Source: Coptis chinensis (Eukaryota; Streptophyta; Magnoliopsida; Ranunculales; Ranunculaceae). From it: a DNA stretch of 64,000 bases. Position numbers and translations under genes: made by a program. The notes under the pieces were generated by a model, which was not told where the DNA came from, did not search any database, and was given only the letters and a program-made list of their open reading frames with translations. The stretch is taken from assembly GCA_015680905.1 (NCBI GenBank), contig CM027383.1, positions 82,555,001-82,619,000 on the forward strand. Reading direction: 5' to 3'. Below are positions 1-10,750 of the stretch, piece by piece. How positions within the stretch are numbered: position 1 is the first letter of the stretch; each line of letters opens with the position of its first letter.

Positions 1-22
1 AAATATCTCAATCCCACGAAGC

Positions 23-2730
23 ATGGCAAGCCTCGAAGCTCAAGTTCAAGGCCTCGTAAACCAGTTAGGCTTAACCAACCAGGCAAGAAAATGCTGCTCT
101 TCGTGCACAAGTTGACACTCAACAATAGCCAGCTGGTAACGTCGCTAAGAACGGCATCAACGAAGTTAATCAGCAGATTAATGAGCTGTTGCAACTAGGG
201 GTGGGCAATGGGCCGGGTCGGGCTAGCCCGACCCTAAACATTTAAAGCCTTCAAATATTAGGACCGGGTCGGCCCGGCCCTAAAGTCAGCATCGGGCCGG
301 GTCACAAGTCTAAACCTCAAGCCCTTACCCTACCCTAAGCCCTCTTTAAAGGCTTTAGGGCCGGGCCTATATATTTTCTTTTTTTTTACTACATCAGTTT
401 TAAAACTCATTTATATTACAAAAATGTACAATAATCTACAAACTCAAAGTCCAACCAATCTAGTAATAATCTTGTATAAGTCCAAAAATTTAAAATGCAC
501 ATCCACAATCTAATGAATCAAGTACATCGAGTTCGAATTTGTTCTTCTTTGTACTCAAACCTCACTAAAATTACATTTTAAATTGAAATGCATAGACAAA
601 TAATTATATTATCATTTTAAAGGAAGAAGTAATAGATATAAAGAAGAAACATAATAGTTTTGGTTAAAGGGTCATGGAAGTTGTTAAACTATTTGTAATA
701 TCATAAATTATTTCTATAATAGATTCAAACAAATATAATATTACCTTTCTTCTAATTTAAAAGTGATTCAAGCTTTGTATATGGAAATGAAAATATTGGC
801 TTTTGAACAACCGAGCAGAGAAATGTTTGAGATTACAAATATCATTTTTTCGACAAAGGTTGTTTTTGGTTTCTATGTTACAAATGTCCGCTCAAGATTT
901 TGCTTTAATGGGTGGAAGGAAATCTTTAGTTTTAGATTTGGCTTGGATGTGAATAAAAATATAATTTATAAGAAATAAGTGAGAAAAGAAATTGAGAATA
1001 ATAAGTTATGGACTTTGACTTGATGATCAAAGGAATAAAGTCTTATTTTTATTAGGCTAGTGCTCATTGTTCTTCATGGTCATTAAGTTGACAAGTTTTT
1101 GTTATATAAGACAAGTTATTGGAAGTACCCTTGGGTGTAAGTGATAAATTACAAAGGACAATGTTATTTTAATTGAAAATATTTAACAAAGAGTTGGACA
1201 ATTATGGTATGTGTATTTATAGTGAAAGTGTGAAATAGGGGCGGTTAGGGCTTGGTTGTGGTCGGGCTAATGAGGGCTGAATTAGTGGTCGGGCCTATGT
1301 TTTAGAATCTTAATCTTAGCCCCCCCGCCCTAGAAGGCATTAGGTCGGCGGGCCGGCCCTAAACTCTGTGAGGGCTTTAGTTGTGAGGGCTTTATAGGGC
1401 TTAGGGTCGGGTCGGTCAGGGCCGGGTTAGGGTCGTTAGGGCCAAATTCCCACCCCTAGTCGCAACGGATCGACCAGTGTAAATGCGTGAAAGACGCTGG
1501 CCCCCGTGATCGGCCCGTAAAATGCTCAAGACATACCGCGCCTCCCCGTTCACCACAGAGGTACTCAGTATGAACCCTCTCCTCAGGATTTTGTCTAGCC
1601 ACGTTTCCCAATGTACGATGGCAGCACATGCCCCGGCCAACATGTAGCCCGCTACATTCAAAGCCCCGACTTTACAGCCCTCGAATTTGACCATCTTCAC
1701 CGTTGGCTCTTTCCCACCAGCCTCAAAGATGGCCCACTTGATTGGTTATTTTCACTCGAGTCGGATTCGATCAAAACTTTCGAAAGAAATTTCACCGACC
1801 GTTTGCTAGCCAAGATGCATAACGGATATAAAAAGCAGATCTGGATTCACTCTTCCAGTTATCATTTGGAGAGAATGAAACCATTCGCGAAGTTCCTAGG
1901 TCGGTTCAAAGTGAATCGTTATGCATGGAGAGTGGCCTCAAAGAGTCTTTTGCCACACTGGCATTCTCCAACCCGTCGGCGCGAATACGCACCTCTAGGT
2001 CGCCGATAAGATCGCGCCCGTAAAACCCCGCCGAGTCGTATGCTTGGGTCGACAAATATATTAAGCAAAGAAGAAGGTTTGACGACACCACGCGGTCTAT
2101 CGACGACCAAGAAGTCGCTGGCGATCTCGACGACACTCCACTTGCAAAAAACGGTCCAGTCGCAAGCACCCAAATCGCAACCGCTTGATAACAACAGAGA
2201 GTTTCATTGTCCCGACACGCTCTCCCAGCCTACATACCGAAAAGATCAAGCGAGCCTCATACTTCCAAAGATAGCGTCGCAACCCGCCAGACCGACTCGA
2301 CATGCCCCATCGCAAGATTCCACAAAGCAAAATGTCGCGAGACCGACGCTTTGCGGGGGCTCAAACATTATCTCCAAGATCTCATTGAAGACGGACATAT
2401 AAAACAAGATACACCAACATTGCCGACGGCGACTTGCGCGCCACAAGCTTATGGCCCGCCAAAGCGTGAGCAAATCTCTCCCCCCTCGTGGAACGCCAAA
2501 ACATCCAAGCTCGCTTCCCCGCAGCAGAGGGCCCCGTCGATCGTTCCCAAAGATGATCGCCCCACACTCGCCGATCATGACAACGCGTAACCATCCATAT
2601 GATCACTTTCCCGGATGATTCCGCATTTTTCCAGAGAAACGAAAGCGCGGTCGGGTGCTCTTCAAGAAGTCTATCATTTTTCTTCACAAGCAGCACACGC
2701 CCCGCGACATTCGGGTTGCCATTCAGGGGA
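23..2730 (+). pseudogene. gag: Tat element A gag, split by a hAT insertion
   Basis: The start ATG at 23 aligns with the gag start of element B at 42369. The reading is broken by the hAT element at 196-1458. Beyond it, 1611-1960 encodes a retrotransposon-gag core: a YDG motif, an arginine and hydrophobic block, then FPTSLKDGPLDW and a SI-x-TFE stretch, the usual order in Tat gag. About 2290-2420 holds a degenerate zinc-binding stretch (CxFH...CHETxxC in element B). Several frame changes separate these pieces. Gag would form the nucleocapsid particle that packages element RNA; this copy cannot. Confidence 0.75.
196..1458. mobile_element. Non-autonomous hAT transposon in gag of element A
   Basis: The element starts TAGGGGTGGG and ends CCCACCCCTA, a perfect 10-bp terminal inverted repeat. 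It is flanked by 8-bp direct repeats GTTGCAAC (188-195) and GTCGCAAC (1459-1466), which differ at one base. Eight-base duplications and TAGGG ends are hAT hallmarks. Removing it restores the gag sequence seen in element B. Both ends carry GC-rich subterminal clusters of GGCCGGGTCGGG-type motifs, probably transposase-binding repeats, around an AT-rich core. The longest internal frame (763-978, 71 codons) resembles nothing I recognise, and no transposase is visible, so it is a deletion derivative mobilised in trans. Confidence 0.9.
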
Positions 2731-3150
2731 TATCACCTTCACAGAGGCTAACCTCACCAAGGTCTGCCTCCCTCACAACGATGTGCTTGTCGTCCACGTC
2801 AGGATCAGCGACTGGACAGTTAAGCGCGTCCTGATAGACCCTGGCAGCTCATGCGACATTTTGTTCTACCACACAATTCAGGAGATGAACCTACCCAAGT
2901 CAATCTTCATAGATCCTATCGCTCCTCTTTATGGGTTCAATGGCTCCAGAGCCGACCCAATCGGTGACATTATACTCCCAGTTTCAGTGGGATCAAGAGA
3001 GGATAAAGTTAGCTTCAACACGCATTTCAGCGTCTTGGACATTAAGTCGTCCTACAACGCCATCCTAGGACGGCGTTGGATTCATCAAATGCAGGTCGCA
3101 TCGCCTACACGCGATCAAGTCCCTCCGTTTTCCAGCCCAGGGGCATGATG
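2731..3150 (+). pseudogene. Tat element A aspartic protease domain
   Basis: The frame at 2615-3148 encodes a retropepsin-like domain. The catalytic motif is LIDPGSSCDIL (codons around 2828-2860). It is followed by an alpha-helical LPKS segment, an APLYGFNGS flap region and the closing AILGRRWIHQM, the conserved end of Tat proteases. The enzyme would cut the Gag-Pol polyprotein. The domain is continuous here, but the frame ends soon after it (stop near 3148). Decayed linker sequence follows up to RT. Confidence 0.8.
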
Positions 3151-3666
3151 GAGCTTTGAAGCAACCATTTCAAGCCTATCATCGTGAATCAAATCCTCAA
3201 AGAAACAAGACCGGCCGAGGCCCCAATCAAAGATAAGAGATGAGCCCACCAGCTACACTATGGCCAAAGACCTGGTCGCCAAAGTCAGAGGTAACGCACC
3301 AACTCAGAGCGCTGGAGGCTCCAACAAGAAGGCCTATCCATCTGAACAGACTCCGGAAGTCGCCAAGGCAGCCACTCACTCACTCATCAAGACACCCAGA
3401 TCCTCCCCAGAACGATTCCTCCCTTCGCTCGGACCTACGGAGGTCGCCCCACCGTGATCCCCCTACCGCCAAAATAGCTTCGCAAAGATAATCGGCTTTG
3501 TCATAACCACGGTCATCCTGCACTCGTGGTCATAACCACAGAAAACGCTCCAACTCCTGCAGCAACTCCAACCACTCATCAGACCAACAACGCATCCACA
3601 GAGCTCAACCCCCCAGAGGACGCTCTCCCAACGCAAGCTATGGCACCAGCTGAAGAGAGGCAGTGA
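3151..3666 (+). other. Decayed protease-RT linker of element A
   Basis: This stretch is proline, serine and threonine rich in every sense frame and carries several stops. It aligns in position with 44216-44780 of element B. I see no domain in it. It is probably the spacer between protease and reverse transcriptase. Confidence 0.5.
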
Positions 3667-4620
3667 GTGAATCTAGGAATGGAAGATGACCCTAAGTTCG
3701 TCTATGTAGGGGCTAATCTCGACCCCACACTCAAAGCCCAGCTTGTAAACTTTTTGTCCATGAATAAAGATGTTTTCGCTTGGTCGTATATTGACGTGCT
3801 AGGTATAGATCCTAGCGTTGCCTGCCATAGGTTGAATGTCAACCCTAGTTCGACAGCGACCTAGGAGACTATCACTACGGTTCCAAAAAGCAATCAATGA
3901 TGAGGTCGATAAACTCAAGCAAGTCGGGTTCATCCGGAAGGTGGACTACCCAGATTGGATCGTTAACATAGTGGCGGTTCCAAAAAAGAATGGCACGGTT
4001 CGCCTCTGTGTTGACTTCACCAATGTTAACCAAGAAATACCCAAAGACAGCTTCCCGTTACCAAGGATTGACCGACTTGTGGACCAGACTTGCGGCCACG
4101 AGCTCCTTTCCTTCATGGATGCTTATAGTGGGTACAACCAAATACTACTTGCTGAGGAAGATCAAGCGAAAACATCCTTCATTACCGACCAGGGGGTTTA
4201 TTGCTACAACGTTTTCCCATTCGGCCTCAAGAATGCTGGAGCGACGTATCAACGAATGGTAACTAACATGTTCCAAGACATGTTAGGAGACACCATGGAA
4301 GTATATATTGATGACATGGTCGTCAAGAGCAAAAAAGCAGGTGACCACCTCACTCACCTCGAGCAAGCGTTCTCCAGGTTACGCCGAACTCGCATGAAGC
4401 TGAACCCAGAAAAATGCCTTTTCGGAGCGTCCTCCGGCAAATTTCTGGGCTATCAGGTCTCACAGCGTGGGATCGAAGCTAACCCAGATCAAATTCGCGC
4501 GTTCTTGGATATGCCCGACCCGCAGACAAAAAGCGATATAGAAGCTATCGCATGGTTGTTGCACTCAACCGATTAATATCCGTGGCATCGACAAGTGCCG
4601 GCCGTTCTCGAACTCCTCAA
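3667..4620 (+). pseudogene. Tat element A reverse transcriptase
   Basis: Two overlapping frames (3667-3864 and 3836-4576) give a nearly whole RT. The fingers region contains VDFTNVNQEIPKDSFPLPRID, then LLSFMDAYSGYNQI (first catalytic Asp), then FGLKNAGATYQR. The active site is YIDDMVVKS at about 4304-4330. The connection motif is NPEKCLFG...GKFLGY. These are the standard Ty3/gypsy RT blocks, and catalytic residues are intact. A frameshift near 3850 and another near 4560 break it from its neighbours. It would copy element RNA into DNA in the cytoplasmic particle. Confidence 0.9.
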
Positions 4621-5690
4621 AAGGCGAAAGGTTCTCTCATGGAACGATCAATGTCACTAGGCCTTCTCCACTCTCAAAGAGTATCTCACAACACCTCCGC
4701 CTTAGCCAAACCAACGACGGCTTTAAACCCGGGTCAGTATCTAGCAATATCGACTTCGCTTTATCGGGCTCCGGTTCTATTCAAGGAAGACAACAACTCA
4801 GAAAAATCAATCTACTTTACGAGTAAGACACTAACTCCGGCCGAAAAAGAACTACTCTTACATCGAAAAGAGCGGTTTTAGCATCGTTATTATCTGCAAG
4901 GAAATTCAGGCCATATTTCCGGCACACCCAATCAAAGTACTTTACCGACCTCCCATTGAAGAAGATACTTCACAAGGAAAACAAGACAACTCGTATGGCA
5001 TTTTGGGCCGAAGAGCTCGGCGAACATCACATCGAGTTCGTCCCACGCACCTCACAGAAGGGACAAGTCGTAGCTGACTTCCCGGTGGACGATCTACACT
5101 GGGAGCCAGAGACAGGCATCCTACCCCCCAAGCACATCGACAAGATGGTTTGGTCCCTCTTTGTAGATGGTTCCAACAACCCAGGCGGAAGTGGCGTTGG
5201 CGTCGTGTTAGTATCGCCCGCCGGAGAAGTAATTGAGAAATCAGTTCGCATCGACTTGGCGACCTCCAACAATGAAGCGGAGTACAAGGCAGTAATTATG
5301 GGGCTTAGAATGGCGCTACAGCTGGGTGTACAAGAACTTCAAGTCTTTAGTGACTCACAACTGGTCGTTTGCTAGATTGCTAAAGAGTACACTACCCACG
5401 AAAGTAACATTTCTAAATACCTTAAAGTTGTTAATCAGTTACTTCTATCTTTCAAAAGGGCCACCATGCACCACATTTTGCACGACGAGAACCGCCACGC
5501 AGACAATTTAGCCTACTTGGCTACTCAAACACCGAGCTGCGCCCCAAGACAACTCCTCATTGAAGTAGTTGACCGACCTGCCTACCAAGTAGAGCACGTC
5601 TTAGAAGTCAGCGACCTATGCCCACTCTCTGAGGATCAGATGAGCCAAACATGGATGCAGCCCATCATAGAGTACATATGAGGGAAGGCA
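4621..5690 (+). pseudogene. Tat element A dual RNase H region (Ty3-type plus archaeal-type)
   Basis: The first part (about 4640-5090) is the degraded Ty3-type RNase H. It shows the YFTSKTLTPAEK motif and ends in the EFVPRTSQKGQVVADF tether. The second part (5150-5560) is a separate RNase H of archaeal type, with FVDGSNNPGGSGVGVVLVSP, the NNEAEY motif and FSDSQLVV. A second RNase H after the first is diagnostic of plant Tat elements. A TAG interrupts just after the SDSQ motif, where element B keeps an arginine codon. The domains would remove the RNA strand during reverse transcription. Confidence 0.82.
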
Positions 5691-5779
5691 CACTCACGGT
5701 AGAAGCGAGCAAAGCGGGGCCGGATACCATATCAAGCACGTCGCTATTGTGTTCTGAATAACAAGTTGTTTCGAAAATC

Positions 5780-6871
5780 TGCTGGAGGACCTCACTTGAG
5801 ATGCATAAGTCCAACTCAAGGTCAATTGATTTTTGCTGAGATTTATGAAGGAGAATGCAGCAATCATGCTGGAGGTCGTTCTTTAGCCCATAAAGTGATC
5901 TCTCAATGATACTTTTGGCCTCGTATGCAGATCGACGCCAAAGTATATGTGCTCAAATGCATCAAATGCCAAACCTTTGGCCACAACATCATCCAACCCG
6001 CTCGAGAATTGATCAGCATTGCAAGTCCCTGGCCATTCCACATGTGGGGCATGGACATCATGGGACCATTCATCCCACAGAAGAGCACCGGGTTCCGCTT
6101 TGTTTTAGCTGCAACCGATTACTTCACTAAGTGGATCGAAGCAGTTCCTTTGGCACATGTCAAGGAGTCACATGTTAGAAATTTTATTTGGACTCACATT
6201 GTCACCAGATTTGGTCTGCCACACACTTTGGTGATGGACAATGGTTCCCAGTTCAAAGGCAAAACGGTCAATGAATTTTTGGCCAAATGGAAGATAGTTC
6301 ACGCATTCTCCACTCCACAGTATGCTCAAAGCAATGGTCAAGCAGAGGCCAACAATAAGGCCATATTAGAAAACTTAAAGAAAAAAATTGAAAAGAACAA
6401 GAGCCAGTGGCCAAACCAGCTAGAGAACATTCTGTGGGCTCATCGCACCATAGCTCGCTCCAGCACAGGTGAATCACCATTCTCCTTATGTTATGGCACC
6501 AAAGCTGTTATTCCAACCGAACTCACAATCACAACAACTAGATCCGAGCTTGTCGAATCAGGACATAATGACTCGGTCCTAGCCCGAGAGGTTGATTTGT
6601 TGGAGGCGTTAGCGATCCGGCGACTATCGAGTGGCATCATATCAATGATTCTAAAAGGTCCTACAACAAATGAGTACATCCTAGATCCTTCCAGCCTGGT
6701 GATCTAGTTCTGAAAAAGACGCAGGATGACTCCAAACTAGCCGCAACATGGGAAGGACCGTACATAGTGGATCGAGTTGTTGGCAATGGGGCCTACTGGA
6801 TCAAGACACAAGAAGGGAAAGCACTTCCACGACCTTGGAACACGTACTTGTTAAAGAGATTTTATCAATAA
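5780..6871 (+). pseudogene. Tat element A integrase
   Basis: The N-terminal zinc region is damaged: the first His is replaced by Tyr near 5845 and a stop interrupts before the YFWP motif. The core (5925-6707) is one open frame with GMDIMGPF (Asp codon 6054-6056), VMDNGSQFKG (Asp codon 6237-6239) and QAEANNKA (Glu codon 6345-6347). This gives the D,D(35)E catalytic spacing. After a frameshift the C-terminal module (about 6690-6871) reads FQPGDLVLKK...WEGPYIVDRVVGNGAYW and stops at 6869-6871. Integrase joins element DNA to the chromosome. Confidence 0.9.
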
Positions 6872-6960
6872 AAATTCAGTCTCGTACACAGTCATGTTCT
6901 TAATCTTCGATAATTTAGATAGTTTAGTTACATTCGTATTGTCAACCACTCCATTCAAAT
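6872..6960. other. Spacer between integrase and tandem repeats, element A
   Basis: Short AT-rich noncoding stretch after the integrase stop codon. It corresponds to about 48007-48170 in element B. No motif seen. Confidence 0.5.
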
Positions 6961-8400
6961 ACTTCTAGGATCAACTCCGGCATTTAACGCTCTCGGAGCG
7001 AATGCCCTCGGGGGCTACAAACGCTCGGAAAGCAATACGCGCCAGAGGTCAAATCGCTCTTCACGCGGCAAAGACGCTCTCGAGGAGCTTACAGGGCTCA
7101 TAGCCTCTCCAAATCTCGCTAAGTTGAGGACCTATACTCCTAGGATCAACTTTGTGAGAAGAACGCTCGATGAGCGAAGCGAGCCTCTCGGGGCTACAAA
7201 CGCTCTCGGCCGAGCAATATACCGAGGAGGTCAAAAACGCTTTCACGAAGCAAAGACGGGGGAGCTTACAGGCTCATAGCCTCTCCAAATCTCGCTAAGT
7301 TGAGGACCTATACTCCTAGGATCAACCGCGGAGAACGCTCTCGATGAGCGTAGCGCCCTCGGGGCTACAAAGCGGCTACCGGCCGAAAGCAATACGCCTC
7401 CAGTGGCTTAATACGCTCTTCGCGAGTAGCACGCTCTCAGGAGCATACATGCTCATAGCCTCTCCAAATCTCACTAAGTTGAGGACATATACTCCTAGGA
7501 TCAACTTTGTGAGAACGCTCTCAGTAAGCAGAGCGCCCTCAGGGGCTACAAACGCTCTCAGCGAGCAATACGACTCCAGTGGCTTAATACGCTCTTCGCG
7601 AGCAGAACGCTTTCAGGAGCTTACAGGCTCATAGCCTCTCCAAATCTCGCTAAGTTGAGGACCTATACTCCTAGGACCAACCCATTGAGAGAACGCCTCG
7701 ATGAGCGTAACGCCCTTAGGGGATACAAACGCTCTCGAAAGCAATACGCCCAGAGGTCAAATCGCTCTTCACGAAAGCAAAGACGCCTCGGGGAGCTTAC
7801 AGGCTCATAGCCTCTCCAAATCTCGCTAAGTTGAGGACCTATACTCCTAGGATCAACTTCGTGAGAATGCTCTCAGTGAGCAGAACTCCCTTAGGGGCTA
7901 CAAACGCTCTCAGCGAGCAATACGCCTCCAGCGGCTTAATATGCTCTTCGCGAGCGGCACGCTCTCAGGAGCGTACATGCTCATAGCCTTTCCAAATCTC
8001 GCTAAGTTGAGGACCTATACTCCTAGGATCAACCCGTGAGAACGCCTCTCGAAAGCGAGCGCCTCGGGGACTACAAACGCGCTCAAAGCCAAGCAATACG
8101 CCTCCAATGGGTTTAATACTCTTCGGAAGCAGAGCGCTCTCAGGAGCTTACAGGCTTATAGCCTCTCCAACTTTCGCTAAGTTGAGGACCTATACTCCTA
8201 GAATCAACTTCGTGAGAACGTTCTCAGTGAGTAGAACGCCTTCAGGGGCTACACACGCTCTCAAAAGCGATGCGTTTCAGAGGAGGCTAAAATCGCTCAT
8301 CCGCGAACGTAACGCCTCGGAGCTTACCGGCCCTTCGCCTATTTGAATCTCGCTAAGTCGAGAACCTATACTTAGAGGTTCATCGCAGTGAGATCGCTCA
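6961..8400 (+). repeat. Eight tandem ~176-bp repeats in the 3' part of element A
   Basis: The phrase GTTGAGGACCTATACTCC recurs, with small changes, at about 7123, 7299, 7478, 7654, 7830, 8006, 8181 and 8357. The spacing is 175-179 bp. Each unit also carries GCTCTC...GAGCG-type short inverted motifs, an AAATCTCGCTAAG box and a GCTTACAGGCTCATAGCCTCTCC box. Open frames through it (for example 7344-7634) are repeat artefacts. Element B has the same boxes in a shorter 103-bp unit. Such arrays in Tat 3' regions are known to seed satellite DNA. Confidence 0.93.
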
Positions 8401-8825
8401 CTTGAGCACTACTTAACAAGCATATCGCTTTCTTAAACTAAGTCTCACGCTTCATATCCACAATATGCCACAAGCATCATAAACGGAACAGTAGCGAAAA
8501 GAGATCAGGCATAAGCAAAAGCATGAATTCCATGCATATTCGTCAAAAGTACCGCTGGCTCAAAGCCCAGACACTTGTTCACGCTTTCACCGATCTGCTG
8601 GGTTTACCCAGGAAATCCAGATCGGTAGCTTTTACATTTGTTGAAAGGCATCGAGCTGCCACTTTCGTGGAAACCAGCTCGTCAAATATCTAACCAAAAG
8701 GAATGGCTGGCGAGGCGGACTGGAGAAAACCAGCTCTATTGTTAACTCTCTTACATAGAGGCCAGATTGCAACATAAACAAATAAAACAACTATTTTCAA
8801 TGCTTTCAAAGAGAAGCTCAGGCAA
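8401..8825. other. 3'-flanking region of antisense gene 1, element A
   Basis: No gene in the sense direction. On the minus strand this is the 3' flank of antisense gene 1. It holds two boxes shared with the flank of antisense gene 2: an AAATCCAG box near 8610 and an ACCAGCTCTATTGTT box near 8729. The same pair lies near 10440 and 10515, and near 49195 and 49298, and near 51058 and 51181 in element B. Confidence 0.55.
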
Positions 8826-9804
8826 TCAGCATCCTGCATCTATCACAACATGCTTATCCCTTGGTGCGGCACTGGTCGAGGGGAGATGACTCGCATCACG
8901 GGCAACAACAAGCGCGGCGGCGTCTTTAGCTTCCTGGTCATGCTTTTCCAGTAGCTCCACGTACAACTCCGCCAGTACAGAGTGATCTTCACAAGTTCGA
9001 TCATACTCTTTTTGCGCCTTACGAGCCACCATTTGACACTGTTTGACATACTCAATCACAGACACCAACTGCCTCTGCAGATCCATCATGGAGTTTACCA
9101 TTACAGTCTTCTCCCTCAGCGTCTCATGATGCTTCTGTCTTAGGGACGCCATCTTCTTCTTATCGGCCTCCCAAGAATAGCGCATCCTCGCCAGCTCGAC
9201 TGCGCCACTATCACCATCACTAGTACGTTGAACAGTACGTTTCAATCTATCATACCCTGCCAAGAACTGCAGGAAGGACGTTAACGTTCAACCATCCTTC
9301 TTCAATCCACAATAAAAGGTATAAACAGAAAGCTTACCAAACAACAACCCGCGTCGGTAGTCTTCAGGGTCGTCTCCAAGCTTTCACTATCCAGCTCGGC
9401 TTTATCACCATCGAGCACTATCCCTTCCAAGAGGCAGCTCGCTATGGACGACGAGTGGAAGCTACAATCAGAACGCTTCACCATGCGTTTCTTCCCAGTA
9501 CGACCAATGTAGTAGAAGTCACTCCCAACATCACCACGACGGGGATGAGCTGCCAGACGCATCATGGAGATCTTGCTCCGATCGTCGCCCCCTCCGCGAC
9601 TCGGAGACCTGAAAATGACCCCCCAGGTCGCCCACCTCCCCCTACTTTCACATGCTTGCCTTTCCTAGTGCTAGAATCATCAGCTTTACGCTTACCATGG
9701 TTCCCCAGCGGGTGAGGTCGGAATGCCATCTCCTCCATCACGAGGGGTGAAGTTTCCCTCGCCCCCTCACCACCACCAACACTCTGGGCATTACGTCTAA
9801 CCAT
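8826..9804 (-). pseudogene. Antisense gene 1 of element A (two exons, coiled coil)
   Basis: Read leftward from an ATG at 9804, exon 1 begins MVRRNAQSVGGGEGARE, then a SPLVMEEMAFRPH block conserved in element B (near 50340), then a lysine-rich GKRKADD...KGKHVK stretch that looks like a nuclear signal. A frameshift near 9560 leads to the module TGKKRMVKRSDCSF...CLLEGIVLDGDKAELD. The exon ends at a GT donor (plus 9337-9336). A 71-bp intron follows, with a CTGCAG acceptor. Exon 2 (9266 to about 8829) encodes about 145 residues of Glu/Lys/Gln-rich coiled coil. Antisense ORFs in this position are known for Tat elements. The function is unknown. Confidence 0.65.
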
Positions 9805-10749
9805 TTTCAGACCTACAAAGCACATTCAAGCATCAGCAAGCCACCACACAAACAAAGTTTCCTAAGATAAACCACGAATCAAGCAAAGCACAGACGTACC
9901 TGAGATGATCAGTAGAAGAACGGAACCTCACAACGTCTAGGAAAGCAGAGCAAACTTGAAGAAAAAGAAAAGCAAATACTCTTTAGTTTCTCGAAGCAGT
10001 TCTATTTATGCCTACGAAACGTCTCTTCCCAAGACAAGTCATAATGGCATCGAGACGCCAAACGGCAGGCCACCTGGCACCCATCATTTCATATCTCCCG
10101 ACCGCCCATATTCTTACACGTGCCACGCACGCGGTGTAGCTCAGGCAGCTCCAAAGTAAAGAACGCCCCTTGCGTCCTCAAAACATGTGCGACCTGCACC
10201 ATTTAAATCGGATAGCAAGCACGACAGACCAGCAAAGTCACAGGTCATCGACACCGTACCCTCCGTACGACAAGTCGCAATAGCATACCCATACTTACAA
10301 AGTGCAAACATTCATATCATACACAATACTACTTATAGAAAACAAAACAACATGTTTCACATTCACAAAAAGGAGCGAATTGACGACATCAGGGAAGCCT
10401 CAGTTCACAGACTAACCGAGCTGTTGAGAATACTCAGAAAATCCAGCACAGTTAGCCACTAGTTATCATGATCACTGGCAAAGAAGAAAAACGAGCTGCC
10501 AAGGTCAACCCAAGAAACCAGCTCTATTGTTTACGGCCAAAGGCCAATTATAACCACAAACACCAACAACTTTTTCAAACGACATCATCAAAGTTTTCTG
10601 CAAGAACGACATTCAACTTGGGGGGATTTCGGATCACCCGTAGATGCCATTAACCGCCTTCGGTGGCGGCCACATTTAGCTTCGCCCGGAACCACTAAAG
10701 CGATCACTTTCACCACACCGCAATAGGGGAAGGACGACCGCAGAACGAT
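9805..10749. other. Spacer between the two antisense genes, element A
   Basis: No convincing sense gene. The part next to 9804 is the presumed antisense gene 1 promoter side and 5' UTR. 10400-10540 carries the AAATCCAG and ACCAGCTCTATTGTT boxes that also follow antisense gene 1 about 1.8 kb away, so it is the duplicated 3' flank of antisense gene 2. Confidence 0.5.
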
Positions 10750-10750
10750 G

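Noticed and set aside
1416..1700. Minus-strand frame spanning the hAT right end and gag
   Set aside because: It crosses the transposon border at 1458, so it cannot be an old gene.
7344..8346. Open frames with repeated SGAY/RTYTPRINF motifs
   Set aside because: They run through the 176-bp tandem repeats, and frame openness follows the repeat unit; no start or domain is conserved in element B's repeats.
7001..8400. CRISPR array
   Set aside because: The regular repeats have no unique spacers of constant length, and the context is a plant retrotransposon.
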